A stretch of 11,463 nt of DNA from an uncultured Flavobacteriales bacterium (GTDB lineage: Bacteria; Bacteroidota; Bacteroidia; Flavobacteriales; UBA7430): positions 1 through 11,463 of the forward strand of contig CAJWJW010000024.1 in the NCBI GenBank assembly GCA_913041775.1, given 5' to 3'. Under the pieces are notes generated by a model. That model worked only from the letters and a program-made list of their open reading frames with translations, was not told where the DNA came from and searched no databases. A program made the position numbers and the translations under genes. This document shows positions 1 to 6,545 of this stretch, one piece after another (positions within the stretch are counted from its first letter, which is position 1; every line of letters begins with the position of its first letter).

Positions 1-58
1 TATATCCTTTTAAATAAACTTCTATTTCTTTAATTCTTAGTTGTATCTGTTCTTTCAT
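1..58 (-). CDS. N-terminal start of an unidentified protein (partial)
   Basis: Reading leftwards from an ATG at 58-56 there is an open frame that leaves the window after 19 codons, beginning MKEQIQLRIKEIEVYLKGY. It starts 39 nt after the stop of the gamma-family transsulfuration gene and on the same strand, so it may be the third gene of the cysteine operon. The visible part is charged and probably helical, with no signal peptide. The frame is also open upstream of this ATG as far as the preceding stop, so the start is only the most likely choice. The product cannot be identified from so few residues. Confidence 0.5.
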   Translation of the reverse strand, partial: MKEQIQLRIKEIEVYLKGY

Positions 59-97
59 AGCTTTTGTATTGAAAGAAAAAGCTGATTGCAATTGGAC

Positions 98-1255
98 TTA
101 TATACGGTCTAGAGCATTAGACAAATCTGCAATTAGATCTTCTATGTCTTCAACTCCTGCAGAAATACGTACAAAATTATCGGCAATACCGAGTTTTGCT
201 CTTTCCTCTAGAGGTACAGAAGCATGAGTCATAATTGCAGGATGTTCAATTAAACTTTCTACACCACCTAAACTTTCTGCCAAGGCAAACAATTTTACTT
301 CTTCTAAAAATGTTTTACTTTCTTTTAATCCACCCTTAATATAAACACTCAACATTCCTCCAAAACCAAACATTTGTCTTTTGGCTAATTCGTGCTGAGG
401 ATGAGATTGTAAACCAGGATAAATAACTTTATCTACCTTAGGGTGTGCTTCTAAATAAGTAGCAATTTCGATTGCATTAGTTGCATGAGCGCGCATACGA
501 AGCGCTAGGGTTTTAACTCCTCTAAGTACTAACCAAGAGTCAAATGGCGACTGACTAGGCCCCATAGAGTTCTGTAAATACCACAACTTATCAAATTGGG
601 TCATATCGTTTAACATAATAGCACCACCAACTACATCACTGTGTCCGTTTATGTATTTTGTTAAAGAATGCAGAACCACATCTGCTCCTAAGTCCAAAGG
701 ATTTTGGAAGTAAGGGCTCATAAACGTATTGTCTACAACTACCTTGGCATTTAAAGCATGCGAAGCCTCACAAATTGCTTTAATATCGCTTATCTGTAAC
801 ATAGGATTTGTAGGCGATTCTAACCAAACCAAATCTGGTTTAAAAGAATTCAATTCTGTTTTAACAGAATCTACATCCGTAGTATTTACATGTTTGAGTT
901 CAAAACGATCGTTAAAAATGGTGTTTAAAATTCTGTAAGTACCACCGTATACATCATCACCACAAAGAATTTTTGTTCCTTGCGGAAAGGACTGAAATAT
1001 TAATGAAACGGCAGCCATTCCACTAGAAGCGACCAAGCAGTACTTGGCATTTTCTAAAGAAGCTAAACACTCCTCCAAACGAGTACGAGTAGGGTTATGA
1101 GAACGTGTATACTCATAACCCTTATGAACTCCTGGGCTAGATTGAACAAATGTTGAGGTTTGGTAAATAGGAGGTATTACAGAACCTGTTTTTTCATCTG
1201 GTTCGTTACCTATATGTATAGCTCGTGTTCCTTTTTGTAAATTGTCTTTATGCAT
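98..1255 (-). CDS. Cystathionine gamma-lyase / gamma-synthase family PLP enzyme
   Basis: This is a 385-aa cytoplasmic enzyme of the Cys/Met-metabolism PLP family, at normal family length. Visible hallmarks are the YEYTRSHNPTR segment (Tyr49 and Arg51, which contact PLP phosphate across the subunit interface), SSGMAA (78-82), VVVDNTF with Asp175 for the pyridine nitrogen, the PLP lysine Lys200 in HSLTKYINGHSD, and the C-terminal SLGGVESL and PAIMTH motifs. The SxTKYxNGHSDVV pattern fits both cystathionine gamma-lyase and gamma-synthase, and sequence alone does not separate them well. Its start overlaps the end of the upstream beta-synthase-like gene by 8 nt (ATGCATAA), implying translational coupling. 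With that partner and the cysteine-codon leader upstream, gamma-lyase (cystathionine to cysteine, 2-oxobutyrate and ammonia) is the favoured inference; gamma-synthase or homocysteine synthase activity remains possible. Confidence 0.9.
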   Translation of the reverse strand: MHKDNLQKGTRAIHIGNEPDEKTGSVIPPIYQTSTFVQSSPGVHKGYEYTRSHNPTRTRLEECLASLENAKYCLVASSGMAAVSLIFQSFPQGTKILCGDDVYGGTYRILNTIFNDRFELKHVNTTDVDSVKTELNSFKPDLVWLESPTNPMLQISDIKAICEASHALNAKVVVDNTFMSPYFQNPLDLGADVVLHSLTKYINGHSDVVGGAIMLNDMTQFDKLWYLQNSMGPSQSPFDSWLVLRGVKTLALRMRAHATNAIEIATYLEAHPKVDKVIYPGLQSHPQHELAKRQMFGFGGMLSVYIKGGLKESKTFLEEVKLFALAESLGGVESLIEHPAIMTHASVPLEERAKLGIADNFVRISAGVEDIEDLIADLSNALDRI

Positions 1256-2279
1256 TGCCTAGAATTTTATCTATTTGTAAATCTAATTCATCTTTAGGAG
1301 TATCTGCTTTTAAATATCCCATTTCTTGCATCCAAGCTTCGTTGTAAATTTTAGAAGCATAGCGATTACCCGAATCTGGTAAAATCACTAGAATACGTTC
1401 TGGTTTTTCTAAACTTTCGGCATATTTAATTGCTCCAACTACAGCAGAACCACTAGAACCACCAGCGTAAATACCTTCTTCTTGTAATAAACGTCTAGTC
1501 ATGTGAAAAGACTCTTCATCTCCTACCCTAACCATAGAGTCGATTTGATCGAACAATACATTAGCTGGTAAAAAGTCTTCACCAATACCTTCCACTAAAT
1601 AGCTATAAGCAGCACCCATCTTTCCAGTTTCGTGGTATTCTTTTAATATAGAACCTTCACAGTCTATAGCAACAGATTTTAAGTGAGGAATTTTTGGTTT
1701 TAAATAACGAGAACAACCAGAAATAGTTCCCCCAGTTCCTATACCCGCAATTAAAGTGTCGAATTCTCCTTTAGTTTGCTCAAAAATTTCAGGGCCTATT
1801 ATTTCGAAATGCGACTGACCGTTATCCATATTTCCATACTGATCTAAGAATACAGAATTCGGTAAGTTTGCCAAGTTAGCAGCAACAGAATAATACGATC
1901 TTGGGTCTTCTGGATCTACATCCGTAGGGCAAACCAATACTTTAGCACCATACGATTTAAGGTTGTCAATTTTTTCCTGAGATTGTTTATCAGCCATTAC
2001 AAAAACACATTTATAACCGTTAATAGCAGCAAAAAGAGCAATTCCTACACCAGTATTTCCGGATGTAGATTCCACAATCGTTCCACCTGGTTTTAAATCG
2101 CCACGTTTTACAGCTTGTTGACATAAATAGACTCCCATGCGGTCTTTTATGGATCCCCCTGGGTTCAAATACTCTAATTTTACATAAATTGAAGAAGCTA
2201 CACTAGTGGCAACTTTATTCAATTTAATAATTGGTGTATTTCCAATTACATCTAAAATATTCTTATCGAATTGCTTCAT
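1248..2279 (-). CDS. Cystathionine beta-synthase-like PLP enzyme (cysteine synthase family)
   Basis: A 343-aa fold-type II PLP enzyme, cytoplasmic. The PLP lysine is Lys45 in PGGSIKDRMG; the substrate loop STSGNTG is at 71-77; the glycine-rich PLP phosphate loop GIGTGGT is at 179-185; and GGSSGSA (273-279) carries the serine that contacts the pyridine nitrogen. The stretches CEGSIL (207-212) and VEGIGEDFLP (229-238) resemble eukaryotic cystathionine beta-synthase more than CysK, favouring serine plus homocysteine to cystathionine. It lacks the C-terminal CBS-domain pair and haem region of the human enzyme, so any regulation is not of the SAM-binding type. O-acetylserine sulfhydrylase activity cannot be excluded. 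It is the first structural gene after a cysteine-codon leader and terminator, and overlaps the next gene by 8 nt. The ATG follows the terminator T-run by 11 nt. Confidence 0.88.
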   Translation of the reverse strand: MKQFDKNILDVIGNTPIIKLNKVATSVASSIYVKLEYLNPGGSIKDRMGVYLCQQAVKRGDLKPGGTIVESTSGNTGVGIALFAAINGYKCVFVMADKQSQEKIDNLKSYGAKVLVCPTDVDPEDPRSYYSVAANLANLPNSVFLDQYGNMDNGQSHFEIIGPEIFEQTKGEFDTLIAGIGTGGTISGCSRYLKPKIPHLKSVAIDCEGSILKEYHETGKMGAAYSYLVEGIGEDFLPANVLFDQIDSMVRVGDEESFHMTRRLLQEEGIYAGGSSGSAVVGAIKYAESLEKPERILVILPDSGNRYASKIYNEAWMQEMGYLKADTPKDELDLQIDKILGNA

Positions 2280-2290
2280 GTTTTTATACT

Positions 2291-2315
2291 AAAAAACCCA
2301 TCCGAAGGATAGGTT
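2291..2315 (-). terminator. Attenuator terminator (3:4 hairpin) before the beta-synthase-like gene
   Basis: On the minus strand AACCTATCC (2315-2307) pairs with GGATGGGTT (2303-2295) over nine pairs, one of them G-U, around a 3-nt TTC loop. A run of six T ends at 2291. It is a complete intrinsic terminator lying in the leader, 11 nt upstream of the ATG at 2279 and about 100 nt downstream of the candidate promoter. It therefore cannot be the end of the preceding gene, which has its own terminator at 2505-2534. This placement is what one expects of an attenuator. Confidence 0.8.
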
Positions 2316-2334
2316 ATGATTTATATACATAGCA

Positions 2335-2378
2335 CTATTACCCACAAAGATTATAAACTTAATCTTTGGCAACAACAG
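2335..2378 (-). promoter_or_regulatory. 1:2 (protector) hairpin of the leader, containing the Cys codons
   Basis: Core stem CAAAGATTA (2368-2360) with TAATCTTTG (2353-2345), nine perfect pairs around the loop AGTTTA. It is extended outwards by CTGTTGTT (2378-2371) with GGGTAATAG nucleotides 2342-2335 across a two-by-two mismatch. All three cysteine codons lie in the 5' arm, and the leader stop codon forms the first bases of the 3' arm. It has no T-run, so it is not itself a terminator. Confidence 0.7.
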
Positions 2379-2404
2379 TTCTTATTTGATTGATTCGTTT
2401 TCAT
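2351..2404 (-). CDS. Leader peptide with three consecutive cysteine codons
   Basis: An 18-codon frame (ATG at 2404-2402, TAA at 2353-2351) encodes MKTNQSNKNCCCQRLSL. Codons 10-12 (2377-2369) are TGT TGT TGC. It begins only about 2-7 nt after the predicted transcription start, so translation would be close to leaderless. The next structural gene makes a cysteine biosynthesis enzyme, and the Cys codons sit in the 5' arm of a hairpin that competes with an antiterminator. Three cysteines in 17 residues in exactly this position are hard to explain by chance. The peptide itself probably has no function beyond its translation. The reading frame is directly visible; its translation is inferred. Confidence 0.8.
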   Translation of the reverse strand: MKTNQSNKNCCCQRLSL

Positions 2405-2414
2405 GTTTGAACTA

Positions 2415-2444
2415 CAAAAATAGCAAAATTGATGAGAATTGCAA
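2415..2444 (-). promoter_or_regulatory. Promoter of the leader and transsulfuration operon
   Basis: On the minus strand a perfect Bacteroidota -7 element TAnnTTTG (TATTTTTG, 2422-2415) lies 19 nt downstream of a TTG -33 element (2444-2442), which is the usual spacing. Transcription is predicted to start around 2411-2406, directly before the leader ATG at 2404. The remaining 35 or so bases up to the trhO terminator are AT-rich and hold the palindrome at 2477-2490. Confidence 0.7.
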
Positions 2445-2476
2445 TAGTGGGTTTTCATTATAATAATACAAACATC

Positions 2477-2490
2477 TCAACACGTGTAGA
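2477..2490. promoter_or_regulatory. Imperfect palindrome, possible operator
   Basis: TCAACACGTGTAGA matches its own reverse complement at 12 of 14 positions, with a perfect ACACGTGT core. It lies about 33 bp upstream of the -33 element of the cysteine operon promoter, where an activator could bind. There is no second copy to support it, so this is a weak call. Confidence 0.25.
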
Positions 2491-2504
2491 AAAATAATTA
2501 ACTA

Positions 2505-2534
2505 AAAATGGCTACTTAAGAAGAGAGCCATTTT
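2505..2534 (-). terminator. Intrinsic terminator of trhO
   Basis: On the minus strand AAAATGGCT (2534-2526) pairs perfectly with AGCCATTTT (2513-2505) around a 12-nt loop. The pairing T's run into one more T. It starts two bases after the trhO stop codon and separates trhO from the cysteine operon promoter. Confidence 0.75.
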
Positions 2535-2536
2535 AC

Positions 2537-3568
2537 TTATTTTTTAAATGATATATTTTCGGATCTACCTTTATTAAAGATCTTATTACTGTTGGGATTC
2601 CCCTTCCTTAGAAGCTTTTGGTCTTCAAAAGACAGTGCATTTATATCCTTACAAGTAGGCCCACAACAATTTGCGTGCTCCTGCTTACATTCTTCGCATT
2701 GCAAAAACAATAAGTTACAGGCAACGTTGCCACAATTTGTATGTGTATCGGAAGCTTTACCACATTGGTGACAATTAGAAATTATATCATCAGATATACG
2801 TTCACCCCTGCGTTCATCAAAAACAAAATTCTTTCCTTTAAATTTATTTTCCAGTCCTTCGGCTTCTATCTGACGAGCATATTCTATAATCCCACCTTCT
2901 AATTGGTAAACCTTTTTAAAGCCTTTGTGTTTAAAATAAGCACTTGCTTTCTCACAACGAATTCCTCCCGTACAATACATCACAAGATTTTTATCTTCTT
3001 TATGATCTTTAAGATCGTCTTCTATAATAGGCAAAGACTCTCTAAAGGTATCTACATCAGGTGTAATAGCATTTTTAAAATGTCCAATTTCAGTTTCATA
3101 GTGATTCCTCATATCAATCAAAACTGTTTGAGGATCCTCAAGAATATCATTAAAACCTTGAGCATTTAAGTGTACACCAATGTCAGTAGCATCAAAGTTA
3201 TCATCGTCTAAACCATCGGCAACAATTTTGTCTTTCACTTTAATCTTAAGCTTCAAAAAGGATTTATTATCCTGTTCTCTAGCAACATTTAAACGTATAC
3301 CTTCTAAAAAGGTTATAGTATCTAAATGTGTTTTAAAGTCATTAAACCTATCTGCTGGCAAAGACAATTGTGCATTTATCCCTTCGTGAGCTACATAAAT
3401 ACGTCCTAAGACATCTATAGATTCCCACTTAATATATAATGTATCTCGAAAAATTTGAGGATTGCCAATAGTTCCGTATTGGTAAAAAGAAATGGTAAGG
3501 CGATCCGTCCCTGCTTCGTCAATTAAAGCAGCTCTTTCTTTCGCACTTAGTTTATTGTACAGTTGCAT
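2537..3568 (-). CDS. trhO: tRNA uridine(34) hydroxylase TrhO (rhodanese domain)
   Basis: A 343-aa cytoplasmic protein of the YceA/TrhO family, which hydroxylates U34 of tRNA on the way to 5-(carboxy)methoxyuridine. The N-terminal alpha/beta domain (about 20-110) contains IYVAHEGINAQLS (57-69), typical of the family. A rhodanese domain (about 135-235) carries the active-site Cys199 in MYCTGGIRCEKAS and the following YQLEGGI loop. The C-terminal part holds FDERRGERI (250-258) and a cysteine cluster (C266, C269, C279, C284, C291, C294, C301, C302, C306), as expected for this family and probably metal-binding. Length is normal. The ATG at 3568 has a good -7 box 31 nt upstream, and the gene ends in its own hairpin, so it seems monocistronic. 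The family name is well supported; the reaction is taken from characterised homologues. Confidence 0.93.
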   Translation of the reverse strand: MQLYNKLSAKERAALIDEAGTDRLTISFYQYGTIGNPQIFRDTLYIKWESIDVLGRIYVAHEGINAQLSLPADRFNDFKTHLDTITFLEGIRLNVAREQDNKSFLKLKIKVKDKIVADGLDDDNFDATDIGVHLNAQGFNDILEDPQTVLIDMRNHYETEIGHFKNAITPDVDTFRESLPIIEDDLKDHKEDKNLVMYCTGGIRCEKASAYFKHKGFKKVYQLEGGIIEYARQIEAEGLENKFKGKNFVFDERRGERISDDIISNCHQCGKASDTHTNCGNVACNLLFLQCEECKQEHANCCGPTCKDINALSFEDQKLLRKGNPNSNKIFNKGRSENISFKK

Positions 3569-3599
3569 ACTATACTAATGTTTAAAGTTAAAAGTGCTG

Positions 3600-3607
3600 C
3601 AAATTTA
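3600..3607 (-). promoter_or_regulatory. -7 element of the trhO promoter
   Basis: On the minus strand TAAATTTG matches TAnnTTTG exactly, 31 nt upstream of the trhO ATG. No clear TTG -33 element is seen at the right spacing, so support is from the -7 box and its position only. Confidence 0.45.
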
Positions 3608-3654
3608 TAAAATAGATCTCTCTTTATGTTTAAATTAACGAAAAAATAGAAGAA

Positions 3655-4202
3655 ATGAAAAAACGCTATTTATGCTTACTTAGAGGAATTAATGTATCAA
3701 GTCTTAAAATTATAAAGATGGATGATTTAAGAAATCTACTTACTAAAAATGGATTGGAAGAGGTTACAACTTATATACAGAGTGGAAACATAATCTTTAG
3801 CACAGAAATAAAAACGAAGGAGGCCATTTCTATTTTTATAGAGAAATTGTTACTGAAAGAGTATTGCTGCGGAATTACTAGCCTTTTATTAGAGTAAAGG
3901 ACTTAGATCAGATTATTCTGAGCAATCCATACCCCAAATTAACAGAAACAAGCACAAACAAGGCTTATGTGTGTATTCCACAAAAAAGCATTACTAAAAA
4001 CCAAATGGAGGTTCTAAATGAACTAAATTATGAAGGAGAATATTTTACGGTTAAAAAACACGGTGTTTACCTATATTGTACAAAAGAAAGAAACAGATGT
4101 AAACTTAGCAACAATTTAATAGAATCCAGATTAGGCATTTAATGTAGTACTAGAAATTGGAGAACGCTGATAAAATTGCAATCTCTTTTTAGTACTTCCT
4201 AA
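3655..4202 (+). pseudogene. DUF1697 family protein, broken by a frameshift and a stop codon
   Basis: The first 80 codons (ATG at 3655, stop at 3895-3897) give a typical DUF1697 N-terminus: YLCLLRGINV, then KMDDLRNLL and TYIQSGNIIFS. The family match then jumps to another frame: PFIRVKDLDQIILSNPY starts at 3882, so about one base has been lost between 3880 and 3897. That second frame runs through VYLYCTKE and KLSNNLIESRLGI to TAA at 4140-4142. The same frame continues past the stop with the family's C-terminal motif STRNWRTLIKL, ending at a TAA at 4200-4202. Restoring one base and reading through the stop gives 182 aa, the usual family length. Two independent lesions argue for real decay rather than one sequencing error. 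The biochemical function of DUF1697 is not known to me. It converges on moxR with 7 nt between the ends. Confidence 0.85.
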
Positions 4203-4209
4203 AATTGTC

Positions 4210-5175
4210 TTACAGTAAAGAGTCTACTAATTTTTCTACACTCATTCCTTCAGCATCGGCTTTGTAATTTCTTACAATACGGTGTCTTAGAATTGGAAGC
4301 GCTACAGCTTTTACATCTTCAATATCTGGAGAATACTTTCCATTAATTGCAGCATGAGCTTTTGCTGCAAGCACTAAAAACTGAGACGCTCTAGGTCCTG
4401 CACCCCAAGAAAGATATTTTTTTACATCTGCAGTAGCAAACTCACCATTAGGTCGTGTTTTACCAACCAATTTAACAGCATATTCAACAACATTATCTGC
4501 TACAGGAATTTTGCGAATTAAATTTTGGATTGCAATAATCTCCTCTGTTGTTAAGACTTCTTTAACGAATACTTCTTTATCTGATGTAGTATTTTTTACA
4601 ATTTGAACTTCTTCAGAAAATGAAGGGTATTCTACGTTTAAGTTAAACATAAAACGGTCTAATTGCGCCTCTGGCAAAGGATAAGTCCCTTCTTGCTCAA
4701 TAGGGTTTTGTGTTGCTAAAACAAAAAATGGCTTGTCTAATTTATGATGAACTCCTGCAGCAGTAACCGAACGTTCTTGCATTGCCTCTAAAAGAGCGGC
4801 TTGAGTTTTTGGTGGAGTACGGTTAATTTCATCAGCCAAGATTACGTTAGAGAATATAGGTCCTTTAACGAACTTAAAATTTCTATTTTCATCTAAAATC
4901 TCAGCACCAATAATATCAGAAGGCATGAGGTCGGGTGTAAACTGGATACGAGAGAAATTTAGCCCTAAAGAATCACTTATGGTTTGCACTAAAAGTGTTT
5001 TTGCCAAACCGGGGACACCAACAAGTAAAACGTGACCTCTGCAGAAGATGGATAAAATCAGCTCTTCTACAACCTTATCTTGCCCTACAATTACTTTTGA
5101 GATTTCATTTTTCAAACTCGAAAACTGAAGTCTTAAATTATCTAGCGCTCCTATATCTGTATGCTGATCTTTCAT
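4210..5175 (-). CDS. MoxR-family AAA+ ATPase
   Basis: A 321-aa cytoplasmic AAA+ ATPase of the MoxR group, thought to act as a chaperone that remodels or activates partner proteins. Visible motifs are Walker A GVPGLAKT (53-60), Walker B VILADEIN (111-118), sensor 1 ATQNP (154-158), the EAQLDRF arginine (Arg174) and GAGPRAS (258-264) near sensor 2. Length is normal and no key residue is missing. A TTG at 5193 would add six residues, but the ATG at 5175 lies 2 nt after the upstream surA-like stop and is preferred. It is the last gene of the guaB-to-moxR cluster. The DUF58 and von Willebrand A genes that often follow moxR are absent here: the next sequence is a convergent pseudogene. The client protein is therefore unknown. 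Confidence 0.92.
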   Translation of the reverse strand: MKDQHTDIGALDNLRLQFSSLKNEISKVIVGQDKVVEELILSIFCRGHVLLVGVPGLAKTLLVQTISDSLGLNFSRIQFTPDLMPSDIIGAEILDENRNFKFVKGPIFSNVILADEINRTPPKTQAALLEAMQERSVTAAGVHHKLDKPFFVLATQNPIEQEGTYPLPEAQLDRFMFNLNVEYPSFSEEVQIVKNTTSDKEVFVKEVLTTEEIIAIQNLIRKIPVADNVVEYAVKLVGKTRPNGEFATADVKKYLSWGAGPRASQFLVLAAKAHAAINGKYSPDIEDVKAVALPILRHRIVRNYKADAEGMSVEKLVDSLL

Positions 5176-5177
5176 AT

Positions 5178-6545
5178 TTACTTCTTTAACCAATTGTATT
5201 GAAAATCTTGAGACTGATACGATTCGTCAATACGAACATATGTTTTCTCTAAAGACTTACTAATCCATTTTTCTATAGACTCATCTTTTTTATGTTCCAA
5301 CGCTAAATCTCTAATTTTTTTATAATCGTCCACTAAATTAACTTGATGTGCTTCTTTTCTGTTTATAAGCATAAACATCCTATAAGCCTCCTTTCCATCT
5401 TCCATCTTTAAATAGATAGGATCAGATATAGCTTCAGGCTCTAAGTTTTCGATAGCTAAATTTACACCTTGGTCTAAGTGAGCGATTTCGAACTTAGTGG
5501 TTCCATTATTCGCGTTGATTAATTTACCACCATTATATTTGGTCGTTTTATCATCGGAATGATTTAGAACTGCATTTTCAAAAAGCAATTCACCGTTAAG
5601 TACTGAATCTCTAATAGAGATTAATATATCTTTTGCATTACTAAGATCAATTGGAGATATTTTAGGAGACATTAATATATGTCTCACATCCACCTCGCTA
5701 TCTCTACGCTCTTCTAATACTGCAATATGGTATCCGTATTCAGTTTTAAAAACCTCCGAAACTTCACCTTCTTCAAGACTAAACATAATAGCTTCAAACT
5801 CCTTCACGAACATTCCTCTAGTTATAGAAGTATATAATCCACCATTTCTAGAAGAACCTGGATCTTCGGAATACAAAATTGCCATTGTACCAAAGCTTTC
5901 GCCTTTGTTAATTCTATCTTTTAATTTGTCTAATTTCTTTTTAGTTTCTGCAATTGCACTAGAACTTGCTGGGGGCAATTTTAGTATTTGCGCAACCTCA
6001 ACCTCTTCGTTTACGGCAGGTAAACTATCTTGTGGGAATGTACCAAAATAGGTTCTAATTTCTGATGGAGTAATCGTTACAGCAGAAGTAATATCGTACC
6101 GAACTCTTTGTATTAAAAGAGAACTCTCTATAGGGTCAAACATCTCCTCTTTAATCTCGTACACCTTTTTATCGAAGTAACTCTCTAACTGATCCTCACC
6201 TCCTAACTGTAGGATGAAATTATTAATCCGAGAATCAATTTCATTAAAGACTTCGTTTTCTGTAACGACAACACTGTCTAGTAAAGCTTGGTGAAGCATT
6301 AATTTCTGAAACAATAAATCTTCTAAAACCTGTATTCTAAGGGTAGTATCGATTTCCAAACCCTGGGCTTGGTATTGTAATAGTTGTTGTTCAACATCTG
6401 AATTCAAAACAATATTATTACCTACTACACCAGCAATACCGTCAATAGTAACTTGGGCAGAAACAATAGAACTACACAATATAACTACAATTGCAATGAC
6501 TTTTAGCTTACTAATAGATTTCAAATTGTTTTGATTTTTTAGCAT
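5178..6545 (-). CDS. SurA-like periplasmic chaperone / peptidyl-prolyl isomerase
   Basis: A 455-aa secreted protein built like SurA: a signal peptide (about 1-31, hydrophobic core LKVIAIVVILCSSIVSA, cleavage probably before QVTIDG), an N-terminal chaperone domain starting GIAGVVGNNIVLNSDVE, a first parvulin domain (about 183-280), a second (about 287-390) and a helical C-terminal tail. Domain 1 keeps SEDPGSSRNGGL and the GYH near its end (His273), but has Gln186 where many parvulins have the HIL histidine; domain 2 has RHIL (His289) but a poor C-terminal half. Catalysis may be weak and chaperone activity primary. The ATG at 6545 was chosen; a TTG at 6575 would extend it without improving the signal peptide. 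It overlaps the upstream lipoprotein gene by 35 nt and precedes moxR by 2 nt. It probably escorts outer-membrane proteins across the periplasm. Confidence 0.87.
   Translation of the reverse strand: MLKNQNNLKSISKLKVIAIVVILCSSIVSAQVTIDGIAGVVGNNIVLNSDVEQQLLQYQAQGLEIDTTLRIQVLEDLLFQKLMLHQALLDSVVVTENEVFNEIDSRINNFILQLGGEDQLESYFDKKVYEIKEEMFDPIESSLLIQRVRYDITSAVTITPSEIRTYFGTFPQDSLPAVNEEVEVAQILKLPPASSSAIAETKKKLDKLKDRINKGESFGTMAILYSEDPGSSRNGGLYTSITRGMFVKEFEAIMFSLEEGEVSEVFKTEYGYHIAVLEERRDSEVDVRHILMSPKISPIDLSNAKDILISIRDSVLNGELLFENAVLNHSDDKTTKYNGGKLINANNGTTKFEIAHLDQGVNLAIENLEPEAISDPIYLKMEDGKEAYRMFMLINRKEAHQVNLVDDYKKIRDLALEHKKDESIEKWISKSLEKTYVRIDESYQSQDFQYNWLKK

Larger units (their letters stand above)
2291..2404 (-). 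promoter_or_regulatory. Candidate cysteine-sensing transcription attenuator
   Basis: Segments in transcript order: segment 1 (2378-2360, CTGTTGTTGCCAAAGATTA) pairs with segment 2 (2353-2335, TAATCTTTGTGGGTAATAG) in a long hairpin with nine perfect pairs at its tip, a 2x2 internal loop, then eight further pairs including wobbles. Segment 1 contains the three Cys codons. Part of segment 2 (2345-2337, GTGGGTAAT) can instead pair with 2317-2309 (ATAACCTAT; eight of nine positions, two wobble), which uses the 5' arm of the terminator at 2291-2315. Inferred logic: a ribosome stalled on Cys codons covers segment 1, segment 2 pairs with 3, and RNA polymerase reads through. With ample Cys-tRNA the ribosome reaches the stop codon at 2353-2351, masks segment 2, and the terminator forms. 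Pairings were found by eye, with no energy calculation. Confidence 0.75.

Noticed and set aside
2280..2411. SAM-type or other metabolite riboswitch in the leader of the transsulfuration operon
   Set aside because: The leader is short and fully accounted for by a small ORF, one hairpin and a terminator. I see no conserved aptamer-like core or multi-helix junction.
2280..2411. T-box leader responding to tRNA-Cys
   Set aside because: No T-box consensus or long stem I with a specifier loop is visible; the Cys triplets lie in an ORF with start and stop, which fits ribosome-mediated attenuation better.
4146..4196. Inverted repeat AGTACTA / TAGTACT between the DUF1697 pseudogene and moxR, as a terminator
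   Set aside because: Arms are only 7 nt with a 37-nt loop, and there is no proper T-run following on the moxR strand.
5176..5193. Longer MoxR N-terminus from a TTG at 5193
   Set aside because: It would overlap the surA-like gene and add residues of no family value; the ATG at 5175, 2 nt after the upstream stop, is the better start.
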